Assembly (NCBI GenBank): GCA_025399215.1
Contig: MU621292.1
Coordinates: 1 to 30,817, forward strand
Direction: 5' to 3'
DNA from: Globomyces pollinis-pini
Taxonomy: Eukaryota > Chytridiomycota > Chytridiomycetes > Rhizophydiales > Globomycetaceae
Length of the DNA stretch: 30,817 nt
The translations under genes were made by a program, and so were the position numbers. The notes beneath the pieces are model-generated. The model saw only the letters and a program-made list of their open reading frames with translations. It was not told where the DNA came from and searched no databases. The number at the start of each line of letters is the position of its first letter. The first letter of the stretch is position 1. Positions 1 to 10,040 of the stretch are shown here, one piece after another.

Positions 1-50
1 GCGTGCGACTTTTAATCGCAAGGTTGGGGGTTCAAGTCCCCCGTCGGGCT
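1..50 (+). tRNA. tRNA-Lys(UUU), 3' part only
   Basis: The window opens inside this gene. Visible are a perfect 5-bp anticodon stem (TGCGA/TCGCA) around the loop CTTTTAA, giving anticodon UUU. A perfect T-arm follows (GGGGG-TTCAAGT-CCCCC, 26-42), then the 3' acceptor strand GTCGGGC (43-49), which would pair with a 5' GCCCGAC lying outside the window, and a discriminator T at 50. No oligo-T terminator follows; the next tRNA begins four bases later. The 5' end and D-arm are not visible. Confidence 0.9.
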
Positions 51-54
51 GTTT

Positions 55-127
55 GGGGGTCTAGCTCAAATGGTAGAGCGCTCGCTTAGCATGCGAGAGG
101 TACTGGGATCAATGCCCAGGTCCTCCA
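55..127 (+). tRNA. tRNA-Ala(AGC)
   Basis: A 73-nt cloverleaf can be drawn. The acceptor is GGGGGTC against GTCCTCC, the D-arm is GCTC/GAGC, the anticodon stem is CTCGC/GCGAG with loop TTAGCAT (anticodon AGC), and the T-stem is CTGGG/CCCAG. Two oddities are visible. Acceptor position 6:67 is a T-T mismatch, and the T-loop starts with A rather than T at position 54 (ATCAATG), so the internal B-box promoter departs from the usual GGTTCRANNCC. The gene may be functional or slightly degenerate. It sits between tRNA-Lys and tRNA-Phe with almost no spacer. Confidence 0.9.
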
Positions 128-129
128 AA

Positions 130-202
130 GCTTCCTTAGCTCAGTTGGGAGAGCGTAGCACTGAAGATGCTAAGGTCGTGTGTTCAATCCACACAGGGAG
201 CA
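130..202 (+). tRNA. tRNA-Phe(GAA)
   Basis: A complete 73-nt cloverleaf. The acceptor GCTTCCT pairs with AGGGAGC (one G-T wobble). The D-arm is GCTC/GAGC, the anticodon stem TAGCA/TGCTA encloses CTGAAGA (anticodon GAA), the T-arm is GTGTG-TTCAATC-CACAC, and the discriminator is A. It starts two bases after tRNA-Ala and is the last member of the array. No intron is present. Confidence 0.95.
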
Positions 203-204
203 TA

Positions 205-209
205 TTTTT
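205..209 (+). terminator. RNA polymerase III oligo-T terminator of the tRNA array
   Basis: TTTTT lies three bases after the tRNA-Phe 3' end. It is the only run of four or more T downstream of any of the three tRNAs, which suggests that the array ends transcription here. Confidence 0.7.
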
Positions 210-737
210 GCCTTTCCTTTTTGTCTCCTTTCTCCATTCATTCATTACCATCATCAATGCACAATGTTACATCGATTGGTATATCATCAAGTAACCTTGG
301 CACTTATTGAAATGAAAACTCGTCAGTGCAATAATCCCTACCTTCTTCTGTCACCCAAGGGTTTTGGCACTCTTGATTTGATTTAAAACTTTATTGTTTA
401 GCTTTAAGTGAACTGCTCTTGGTTATTAATATTGCAGATTGCATTTTAGAGTAATCTGCAGGAAATGGTATTTTGGGTGCTGTATTGGAAGAACCTAACC
501 ATCATCCATACACACAATGTTAAAATGTGATTTTTACCTTTATATTTTCCTTAGAACCGCACTTAATAATAAATGTAATCTATTTATTCAGTATCAAATA
601 AGAAAATTATTGTTACATGAAAATCCAGGTTACCTAATCATCACCATAATCTTAACTGAATTGGATACATACTTACACTCTCAAATAATGCAAAGTTAAT
701 ATGAAATGTTGTTTTATTGATAAAAGAACAAGAAACC
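210..737. other. Intergenic, no gene seen
   Basis: AT-rich sequence between the tRNA array and the 3' end of the leftward surface-protein gene. The open frames here are short, have poor starts and show no recognisable family signature. Nothing supported. Confidence 0.5.
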
Positions 738-1425
738 TTATTTGGCGTTGTAAACGATGACCTTGAAAAAAAAGGGTTAGTTTAAATCTATCACTTACTG
801 GTTCTCGCACTTCTGCATTTGGTGATGCAACGGTTTCGGGTACTTTGGTACCATTTTGCCTGTTTCTCATGAACAAGAACACTGCAATCACACCAAGAAT
901 TAAAATCACCACCAAAAATGCTAAACCAATAATTGCAATAGTAGAAACACCACCAGTACTATCATTTGAACCTGTGTTGGTAGGAGATGAAGTTGCAGTA
1001 GTGGTTAGTGATGTTGAAGTGGTGATTGGTGAAATCGAGGTAGTGGTGATATTAGTTTCTGGTGCTCCTGAACAGAAATCCGAAATCCAACTGTACCGTT
1101 GACCATCTCCAGTAAGAAACTGTCGACAGCCTCGACCAGTTGCATTTGCAGAGACTACCGGAACTGCATTTGCAGAACAATTATCCATTGAACGGAATTG
1201 TTGACGAACCAATACTGGACCATTGCAGAAGAACTTAATGACCCCATTTTGAGCATTACGAGATGGGACACAAGTATTGAAAGGATACTTTGTTGGAATA
1301 GGATCACTACAAGTGCTATTGCTGTACACAAGTAGTTCTTGATTATCAGCATTACCAAACAATTCCCTCTTCAAAAGCGACCCCTGAACAGCAAACAATA
1401 GGATAAAGGCATAGGTGTTGAACAT
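738..1425 (-). CDS. Cys-rich single-pass membrane surface protein (paralogue A)
   Basis: Modelled as complement(join(738..761, 799..1425)), 216 aa. I chose the ATG at 1425 because it begins a clean signal peptide (MFNTYAFILLFAVQG); the frame stays open to 1584, but the extra N-terminus is not secretion-like. The order is signal peptide, ectodomain with six cysteines (~45-125), Ser/Thr-rich stalk with N-glycosylation sequons (~126-160), one transmembrane helix (~162-186, AIIGLAFLVVILILGVIAVF), and a short basic cytoplasmic tail. A 37-nt intron (762..798; GTAAGT, branch-like CTAAC, CAAG) gives the ending EP-VIVYNAK. The ectodomain matches the gene at 22526 in all six Cys and in the motif CxPSRNA...RQQF...GCRQF, and the intron position is the same. 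Function unknown; surface sensing or adhesion is inference. Confidence 0.75.
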
Positions 1426-1895
1426 CGATGAAAAATTAAAGGTTAAGTTGGGTAAGACCTGAAACGCTATATATGTACATGAGCCAGATTTTGGAAACAT
1501 GGACCGAATGGCTTCTCTATTGTACAAATAAGATATTTTTAAATGTACAGGATGTCCTTTCTTATTTCCAGATAACCCAAACAATATACATGTCGGCGGA
1601 TATAGACTATACTAATTCTAGCAATAGAAAATCCACATTTTCCTCAACAAAATAACACTACGCATTAGATACCCATTGATTAGTGTAAAAGTACTTACTG
1701 CATCGCCATCATCCAAACGTGTATCTGCTATATGTAACGCATATTCCTCACCGTTCCTAAAGTTATTAATTAGATTCATATAACTTCTAACATCACACAG
1801 CGTCCTATTCTAATTTGGTATTCATCCGTCATGTGTTCTATGAAACACATAGATAAATACAGAGACTTTTACGTTTTTGAATTCACATTTACAGC
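1426..1895. other. Divergent intergenic region, probable promoters
   Basis: Lies between the leftward surface-protein gene and the rightward serine hydrolase copy 1, so it should hold both promoters. I see no recognisable conserved element and no convincing coding sequence. Confidence 0.4.
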
Positions 1896-3495
1896 ATGGC
1901 AATCACAGTTAAAGTATCAGTTAAAACCCAAAACAATCAAGCAACCAAAAACACAAACTCCGAATTGATTCAAAGAATTGATGGTCATATCACCAACTTT
2001 CTAGAAAAGTACAATATTCCTGGCTTGGTTATTGCCCTATCCAAAGGAGATGACTTTCATTTTAGCAAAGGATATGGTGTCAAATCATTGAACAACATCG
2101 GACAAGAACACAATGATTACACTGTGAATACATACACACCTATTTGTTCAATGACAAAATCCATCACTGCCGCTGCCATCTCCATCTTGGTTAACCAAGG
2201 GAAATTGTCTTGGGATAAACCATTGAAGACTTACGTTCCTGGTGTTGAATTCTCGGATCCATGGGTTACTGACCATGTCACTATCTTGGACATTTTAACC
2301 CACAGAACTGGTTTGTCTTCTTACATGGATGGTATTCATGGCAAAAATGGGTTATTAGATTCCAAAAAGGTCTTTCTCAAGAATTTGAAATCATTGCCTT
2401 TGGTTGGAGAGTTTCGATCCAGTTTTGAATACAACAATATGATGTACAGCTTGGCCTGCTTGATCATCAGAGAAGTGTCTGGAAAACCGTATGCACAGTT
2501 TGTTGAAGAGCATATCTTCAAACCTTTGGGAATTACCTAGTTTAGTTGGTACACTTCATCACTCAAAAAGACTGGTGATTTTGCAGCTCCTCATGAATTC
2601 GCATATTCGATTGATGAATTCTACAATGAATTCAAGGATGCCAAAGCGGAAGATAATCTTGAACTGAAATACAAGCAAGTAGCTGGGTGGAGTTTTGAAG
2701 ATGACCATATGATTGGTGTTGGCACTCTTGCACTTCCAGCCACAGAGATGTCGAAATGGGTAAGATGTTTGATGAACGACGGAAAGTCTTCTAATGGAAC
2801 ACAAGTGGTGTTTGATGTTGAATTTCTTAGCAAACCACACAACACCTACACTGGCAACGCATTGGGATATGGTAAATATAAATAGTTCTTATCTTGTAGG
2901 ATGTGGAATATTTACTAAATTAATCGATGGTCATATGGTTAAATCTCACACTGGTGGATTACCAGGATATGGTGGAGTATTCTCCTATGTCAAGTCTGAA
3001 AAGATTAGCTTATTCATTGCTAATAATACTAACCGACCATTGTTTATCCATGATTTGATATTATCGGAGCTGTTAAATCACTCTGACATTTCTTCTGTTA
3101 CAAAACAAATTGACCAAATTGGAAATCCATTTGCACTCATCTCTTATATCGTCAAGAAATACAGAACTTTTAATGAAGGATACAAACAAATCCATCCTCG
3201 ATTTGACGAGTTTGTGGGAACTTATACACACCCAGCCTATGGAGAAGTTGTAATTGGTAAAGAAGATCGGCCTGGACATTTGTCGATGGTGAGACAGCCT
3301 GAATACAGTGTGCTTTACCCGTATTCCAAGAAAGACTCGGATGATGATCAAAGTTCGTTGTCCTTTTATGCACTGCATGGATTGATGTACAATTCCTGGT
3401 TTTTCAAAATTAATGGCGATGACAGCATTTCTTTAATATTGAAAGATGAATCTTCAGCTGGCGTAGTAGAAGTGGTGTTTTCAAAGACAGCTTAA
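1896..3495 (+). pseudogene. Beta-lactamase-related serine hydrolase, copy 1, broken by an in-frame TAG
   Basis: The exons would be 1896..2871 and 2900..3495 with a 28-nt intron (2872..2899), as in copies 2 and 3 (523 codons). Motifs of the class C beta-lactamase/PBP-like fold are present: SxxK as SMTK, YxN as YNN, and HTGG in exon 2, followed by a C-terminal DUF3471-like domain (GTYTHPAYGEVV). The only break I see is TAG at 2538-2540, where copy 2 has AAG (Lys). Everything after it, including the splice sites, is intact. The truncated product (214 aa) would keep SMTK and YNN but lose HTGG and the C-terminal domain. A recent nonsense mutation, an assembly error or readthrough are all possible. 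TAG is a normal stop elsewhere in the window, so reassignment is unlikely. Confidence 0.8.
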
Positions 3496-3653
3496 TAAAT
3501 CTATTTTTTGTTCAGCTGATACACGTTGTATATGCGAATCCAGATTACGTTTATAATCTGCATTCAAAGATGCACATTACATATATTCATATAATCTATT
3601 ACCTATTCAGTTAAAACATTATTGAATTTCAGTTTTCTGTTAAGATCAAAATC

Positions 3654-4201
3654 ATGGACTATGAAAACATTCAACAAGAACTAAAGAAATTCTCTGATAA
3701 ACAAGTTGAGCTCTCAACAACTTATCAGCAAAGAGTCAAGTCAAATGAATAGGAGAAGACCTTGTACCGGCATCTCCAGAATAGCAATCTGTCAAAGAAG
3801 AGATCAAGGGCTTAAGAATAAGAGAATTGGAATATCTCAGTGTCCTTCAAGTATTCCATCTCCTGCAAAAGTTCTATTTTCGGAACTCGTAGCCGAATTG
3901 CAATTTGTAACACCCGTTGACAAATCCGTAACTTTTGGGAGGGATTTTAGCACTTCTATATTCTGGCTCAAACTTCTACAAAGCATATTATCTCTTTCGA
4001 CTTGCAAATCCTACTCCAGTAACTAAAGAGCATATTGAGTTGGCTGCTTACCGAACTGACAGATTCAGATTTAGAGTGTTTGCTGCTTTGGGGAACCCCC
4101 TGTCTGTATATCTTTTATATGTGGTCAAAAAGAAGGCAGCAACATTATGGATAAGAGTTACTGGATCTGCACTCTTTGTTCGTTTCAAAGGCGGAAAATG
4201 A
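3654..4201 (+). pseudogene. Decayed gene, N-terminal coiled-coil-like and membrane segments, unknown family
   Basis: From the ATG at 3654 a Lys/Glu/Gln-rich, coiled-coil-like segment (MDYENIQQELKKFSDKQVEL...) runs into TAG. The following frames continue with plausible peptide (EKTLYRHLQNSNLSK, then in another frame EEIKGLRIRELEYLSVLQVF). A last open segment, up to TGA at 4199-4201, carries a hydrophobic stretch (GGILALLYSGSNFYKAYYLF) and a basic tail. No set of short GT-AG introns I tried joins all the pieces without a stop, so I read it as a gene with one nonsense codon and at least two frame changes. It lies between serine hydrolase copies 1 and 2 and probably came with the duplication or was interrupted by it. 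I do not recognise the family. Confidence 0.4.
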
Positions 4202-5222
4202 GTAGTTACGTGAAATGACTATTGCATCTAATGAACTCCTATATACTCTAACACCAGCGCATGCCTTTGATCGCTCATCTCTTCCACATGTAAAGTGAGA
4301 ATCTCAAATTGAAAGAACACCAACTTACGATTTAAAATGTATTCCAAAATGTAGTTTTAAGTTAGATGACGGTTGGTATCATTCGGTACTCTACCTTTAC
4401 TTTGATGGGTGTACATTGCTAAAGTGTTCACTTTATCAGGAATAGTTGGATAATTCCTCAACTGCTACAATTCCCCTATAGCCAAAAGATTTTCTTAGGA
4501 TTTTCCTAATTTAAAACCAAAACTATTTCAATAGTAGCTATCAAAAATGGAGTTTCAATCTATAACCAGTCCTGGTATGTATAATTTATCACGTTACTAT
4601 CGGTGGAAATGATACTTGTGATAACTTTACCCCTAAAAAAATGAAAGGATAGATATATGCTTTTAGATGATCTTTACGAAAGTTCCATATGTATATGGTA
4701 AAGAGATTCATATAGTAAAAGATACAGAACTTTAATAATCGTAAGCCATGGGTCTAACTATCATGCAGAGACTGTCTCTACGTGTGGCAATAAATCAAGT
4801 ATAAGAGCTGATCAGTATATCATTTAGAGTTAACTAGATCCATCTAACATCAAATATGATAGTTGCAGCACTGTTGAATATACGGAGTTATCAAAAATTA
4901 TCAAATGGCTAAGAGTCTTGATTGAAATGATTGGATTAGAGAGTAATGAACGCGAGATGAACAAAACAGGATACTGCCCAAGGATTCTTAGATAAACAAT
5001 TCAGTAATAATGTGCTATCTTTGATATAAATGTCATGTTAACTCTCTTTGTCTTATTAGTATATGAGTATGTGAACTAAAAAGTAAAGCTTTTCCATACT
5101 GACTGGACAATTAGTTGGTGTATCACAAGCAAATGAGTCATACCTATTCCCGAATTTCCGAAACGTTTCGAATGTATAAAAACATGAAGCACATATGGTG
5201 GGTTCAAACTTTCTAACTACGA
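4202..5222. other. Long intergenic region with no gene seen
   Basis: About 1 kb between the decayed gene and serine hydrolase copy 2. All frames are closed by frequent stops and nothing matches a known family by eye. It may contain fully decayed coding sequence as well as the promoter of copy 2. Confidence 0.4.
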
Positions 5223-6822
5223 ATGTCAGTCACTGTTAAAATAGCCGTAAAGAATAAATTGAAAACAACAACCAAACATGATAAATCCGAGCTGATTGAC
5301 AGAATTGAAAATCATATCACCAAGTTTCTACAAAAATCTAATGCTCCTGGCTTGGTTATTGCTCTATCCAAAGGGGATGATCTTCATTTTAGCAAAGGAT
5401 ATGGTGTCAAATCATTGGACAACATTGGACAAGAACACAATGATTACACTGTGAATACATACACTCCAATTTGCTCCATGATAAAGTGCATGACTGCTGC
5501 CGCCATCTCCATCTTGGTTAACCAAGGGAAATTGTCTTGGGATAAACCATTGAAGACTTACGTTCCTGGTGTTGAATTCTCGGATCCATGGGTTACTGAC
5601 CATGTCACTATCTTGGACATTTTAACCCACAGAACTGGTTTGTCTTCTTACATGGATGGTATTCATGGCAAAAATGGGTTATTAGATTCCAAAAAGGTCT
5701 TCCTGAAGAATTTGAAATCATTGCCTTTGGTCGGAGAGTTTCGATCCAGTTTTGAATACAACAATATGATGTACAGCTTAGCCTGCTTGATAATCAAAGA
5801 AGTGTCTGGACAGCCGTATGCACAGTTTGTTGAAGAACATATCTTCAAACCTTTGGGAATTACCAAGTTTAGTTGGTACACTTCATCACTCAAAAAGACT
5901 GGTGATTTTGCAGCTCCTCATGAATTCGCATATTCGATTGATGAATTCTACAATGAATTCAAGGATGCCAAAGCGGAAGATAATCTTGAACTGAAATACA
6001 AGCAAGTAGCTGGGTGGAGTTTTGAAGATGACCATATGATTGGTGTTGGCACTCTTGCACTTCCAGCCACAGAGATGTCGAAATGGGTAAGATGTTTGAT
6101 GAACGACGGAAAGTCTTCTAATGGAACACAAGTGGTGTTTGATGTTGAATTTCTTAGCAAACCACACAACACCTACACTGGCAACGCATTGGGATATGGT
6201 AAATATAAATAGTTCTTATCTTGTAGGATGTGGATTATTTACTAAATTAATCGATGGTCATGTTGTTAAATCTCACACTGGCGGATTACCAGGATATTGT
6301 GGAGAATTCTCCTATGTCAAATCTGAAAAAATAACGCTTTTCATTGGTTGTAATGCCAGTAACCAATTGCGAATTCACGATGTGATGTTGGCTGAATTAT
6401 TGAATCACACGGGTATTACACAAATCATTGATGAATACGAGCAAAAGGAAAGGCCCTGGAGATACATCAATTACGTGGTCAAGAAATACAGAACTTTTAA
6501 TGAAGGGTATAAACAAATCCATCCTCGATTTGACGAGTTTGTGGGAACTTATACACACCCAGCCTATGGTGAAGTTGTGATAGGTAAGGAAGATCGACCT
6601 GGACATTTGTCGATGGTGAGACAACCTGAATACTATGTACTGTATCCGTATTCCAAGAAAGATTCAGATGATGATCAAAGTTCGTTATCCTTTTATGCAT
6701 TGGATGGATTGATATCTACGTCTTGGTTTTTTAAAATTAATGATGATAACAGCATTGTGCTATATTTAAAAGATAGATCTGGTGCAGGTGAGGTAGAAAT
6801 TAGTTTCTTCAAGAAAGCTTAA
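5223..6822 (+). CDS. Beta-lactamase-related serine hydrolase, copy 2 (intact)
   Basis: join(5223..6198, 6227..6822), 523 aa; the intron 6199..6226 is 28 nt, phase 1, splitting a Gly codon. It has the beta-lactamase/transpeptidase-like fold of the LACTB/esterase class: nucleophile motif S85-M-I-K88, Y179-N-N181, and H342-T-G-G in place of the KTG of true beta-lactamases. A C-terminal domain (~400-523) with EFVGTYTHPAYGEVVIG resembles DUF3471, which commonly follows this fold. No signal peptide is visible (it starts MSVTVKIAVKN), so an intracellular enzyme is likely. The substrate cannot be told from sequence; peptidase, esterase and acyl-transfer activities all occur in this fold. It is the middle copy of a tandem trio and shares a 369-nt identical tract with copy 1, including the intron. 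Confidence 0.9.
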
Positions 6823-7202
6823 ATAAAAATTCGTCTTTTTATAAGGATCTTCGGTGACTGTCATACATGCTTTTATTTGGGTTGGCGTCAATTGACTTCC
6901 CAAACAGTAAATTTTTCAAATATTTACTGTGAAGGAGGTAGTCTCTCTTAAATTGCCTTTAATTTGAATGTCAGTGGTTTTACAAAATAGTGAATGATAT
7001 ACGTATAACATCGGATATGAAAAGTTATATCGGCGACATATCTTGGTAAGTCAATCAGTGTACAGTGGAAAGGCCGAAGTACCTACAACAACTGTTTCAC
7101 CAAATGACTCACATTATACATTACCAATTTGTGTTACTTGTCCATATGTAACGAACGTTTCATATCGACCATAAAACCAAACAAAATGTCCTTTGGTTGG
7201 AT
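6823..7202. other. Spacer and 5' region of serine hydrolase copy 3
   Basis: No gene seen. It includes an out-of-frame upstream ATG at 7186 (see the short overlapping uORF). The upstream sequence is not visibly similar to that of copies 1 or 2, so the promoters have diverged although the coding regions remain alike. Confidence 0.4.
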
Positions 7203-7278
7203 ATGTCTTCTGTTACTGTTAAAGTGTCTGTTAAAAACCAAAACGAACCAATTACCAAAAAATCCAATTCCCAATTGA
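7186..7278 (+). promoter_or_regulatory. Overlapping upstream ORF of serine hydrolase copy 3
   Basis: An ATG at 7186 lies 17 bases before the main ATG at 7203, in another frame. Its 30-codon frame ends at TGA 7276-7278, inside the main coding region. If the transcript begins upstream of 7186, this uORF would be expected to lower translation of copy 3. Copies 1 and 2 lack it. The transcript start is unknown. Confidence 0.35.
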
Positions 7279-8811
7279 TTGAACGTATTGAAAATCATAT
7301 TGCAAAGTTTTTACAAAAGACCAAAATTCCTGGCTTGGTTATTACTCTTTCAAAAGGTGATGACCTTCATTTCAGCAAGGGATATGGTGTCAAATCATTG
7401 AACAACATCGGACAAGAACACAATGAATATACGGTGGATACTTTAACTCCAATTTGTTCTATGACAAAGTCCATCACTGCTGCTGCCATCTCAATCCTGG
7501 TCAACCAAGGAAAATTATCTTGGAATAAACCATTGAAGACTTACATTCCTGATATTGAATTCTCGGATCCATGGGTGACTGACCATATCACCATATTAGA
7601 TCTTCTAACACACAGAACTGGGATAACTCCTGCAATGGATGGTATCTACGGTAAAAACCGTCTTTTAGAATCTAAAGAAATATTTCTAAAGAATTTGAAA
7701 TCTCTACCATTGATTGGTGATTTCCGTTCTAGTTTTATTTACAACAATATGATGTACAGTTTGGCCAGTTATATTGTCAAACTAGTTTCCGGTACTCCTT
7801 TTTCTCATTTTGTCGAGGAACATATCTTTAAACCTTTGGGGATCACCAAATTCACCTGGAATACTCCATCACTCAAAAAGTCTGGAGATTTTGCGGCTCC
7901 ACATGAATATGCATATACTATGGAAGAATTCTACAATGAATTTAAACAGTCAAAGAAAGATGATGTCATTGATTTCAAATATGCTGAAATCACTGGATGG
8001 GTTTTCGAAGATGAAATTACAATTGGAGCTGGTACTCTTTCATTATCTGCCATAGATATGATGAAATGGATCAAATGTTTAATGAATGACGGAAAATCTG
8101 CTGATGGAACACAAGTGGTGTATGATGTTGAATTAATTCGCAAACCTCACAATACTAACACCTTTAATTCTGTTGGTTATGGTAATGTTTTGTGTTAAAG
8201 CTTATGTTATAGGATGTGGATTATTTACCAAGTTAGTGGATGGTCATGTAGTCAATTTTCATACTGGTGGATTACCAGGAATTGCCGGAATTTTTTCCTT
8301 TGTGAAATCAAAAGACATTGCAATCTATATGTGTACCAATAGTGGGACACCGCTACATGTTCAAGATGTGATCTTAGCAGAGTTACTGAATGCTTCTGAT
8401 ATATCAACTACCATGGAAAGAGTTCAAAGGTTTGAAAATCCACATCTCTTCATTGAATCTGTCATCGAAGAATACGAGAAACTTAATGTGGGGATGAAAG
8501 AAATCCATCCTCGATTTGACGAGTTTGTGGGAACTTATACACACCCAGCCTATGGAGAAGTTGTGATTAGTAAAGAAGATCGACCTGGACATTTGTCGAT
8601 GGTGAGACAACCTGAATACTATGTACTGTATCCGTATTCCAAGAAAGATTCGGGTGATGATCAAAGTTCATTATCGTTCTATACATTATTAGATGGATTG
8701 GTGACTGGATCATGGTTTTTCCGAATTAATGATGATGACAGTATTGCTCTTTATGTTAAAGATGCATCAACTGTTGGAGAAACAGAAATTGTGTTTTCTA
8801 AAAAAGCATAA
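7203..8811 (+). CDS. Beta-lactamase-related serine hydrolase, copy 3
   Basis: join(7203..8181, 8213..8811), 525 aa; the intron 8182..8212 is 31 nt at the same phase-1 position as in copies 1 and 2. The start is the ATG at 7203, which gives MSSVTVKVSVKNQ aligned with the copy 2 start. The SxxK (SMTK), YxN (YNN) and HTGG motifs are all present, as is the C-terminal DUF3471-like domain (EFVGTYTHPAYGEVVIS). The C-terminal domain is almost identical to the other copies while the 40-190 and 330-400 regions differ much more, a patchwork that suggests repeated conversion between copies. Last gene of the cluster; same strand and order as the others. Confidence 0.9.
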
Positions 8812-8937
8812 CTATTCATGGTTTGCAACTCATTAATATACTTGTTGACTAAATTCCATTGAATACACGTGTCAATTTCTGATAATGAGAAACGTTAAGA
8901 TAATATCAGATATGGTTAGACAATTTTATTGAATGTA

Positions 8938-9886
8938 CTATGGTTTAAACAATAACCAAGGTTGAATTCTGATTTGAATATCGGCAATAGTTTCTGAATT
9001 CGATTTTAAAGTCTGTAAAGACACCAAAGCATTTTCATTTATTTCCAAAATATGATTACAAGATTTCAAATTCAAATCATCATCTTTCCAATTCCAATTT
9101 TCATTTTGAATCATATCTGATAATTGAAATAAATTTTCAAGTACTTTTTGATTAAATTCATTTAATGTTGAATGAGTTTGTAATTTGATTGTAAAATTTG
9201 CATCACAACATGATGGATCAGTACAAATTTCTGGATCTCGATATCGTTTTGGTCCAATCATTTCAACAACTTTTAAAATTTTATTTAAAAGTGATAATTG
9301 AAGATATCCTGGCATTTGATTATCATTTCTTTCACATAATTTTTCTAATGTTTTCAAGAGATGTCTAAAAAAGATTAATTATTGATTTTTGTAATTACCC
9401 GAAAATTAAATCGTATGAAGGCCAAAGACTGTTGGGAATGGGATCTCTCATTCCCAAACGACAATCTTTTAAAAATTGTGTCAATTTCATATAATCATTT
9501 CTATTAAAATAATCTTGACCAATTAAATCAATACCAGAATCATTTGAAAATGTATCGGATTTTACAATAGATTCACACATTTGTGATAATAATTTTGATA
9601 AACCAATAAATCCTTTGTGACCTTCTGGTTCAAACAATACCAATCCATTTTGATCAATATCAATTGGTGTTAGTGTAACATGGATACTACTCGTACAACA
9701 AATTTGAGAGATTTCCAATTGAATGATTGGTTTTGTTATATCAGATGTACCTCTTAATATCCCTTCTATCGTTTTTGTACATGCAATTCTAAATCTTTTG
9801 TTCACGTTTCGAATTTGATATAATGTTGTAGGATTTAAATATTCAAAAATTTGAATCCAAATTTCTATTGGTAAATCTAACATCAT
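8938..9886 (-). CDS. F-box protein
   Basis: complement(join(8938..9364, 9399..9886)), 304 aa; the 34-nt intron 9365..9398 begins GTAATT and ends TTTTTAG. Residues ~3-35 (LPIEIWIQIFEYLNPTTL, then QIRNVNKRFRIAC) are a classic F-box, the segment that binds Skp1 in SCF ubiquitin ligases. The rest (~36-304) has no repeat type I recognise and would be the substrate-recruiting part. The stop is TAG (8938-8940), which shows that TAG is a normal stop in this genome. The role as an SCF adaptor is family knowledge; the substrate is unknown. The same window also holds the E1 enzyme that feeds such ligases, but nothing links the two directly. Confidence 0.8.
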
Positions 9887-10040
9887 TTCAAATCTTTTTT
9901 TAAACTATGATTTTGATGAATTGAAAAAAAAACATGTTACTTTGTATATAACTTTTTGTTTTGATGTCAAAATAAATAAACAAGACGCGATAGAAATGTT
10001 TGATTGAATATATTGAATATCATACATAAATCAAGTAACA

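Noticed and set aside
673..1584. Full 303-residue frame as the protein at the left surface gene
   Set aside because: The N-terminal extension is not signal-like, and the C-terminal end reads through a clear 37-nt intron whose removal matches the paralogue.
2538..2540. Reassignment of TAG to an amino acid
   Set aside because: TAG ends the F-box gene (8938-8940, minus strand) and the LRR gene (22093-22095), so it is an ordinary stop here.
1896..8811. Recent bacterial transfer of beta-lactamase genes
   Set aside because: All copies share a spliceosomal intron at one position and have the base composition of their neighbours. Any transfer would be old. This fold is common in eukaryotes.
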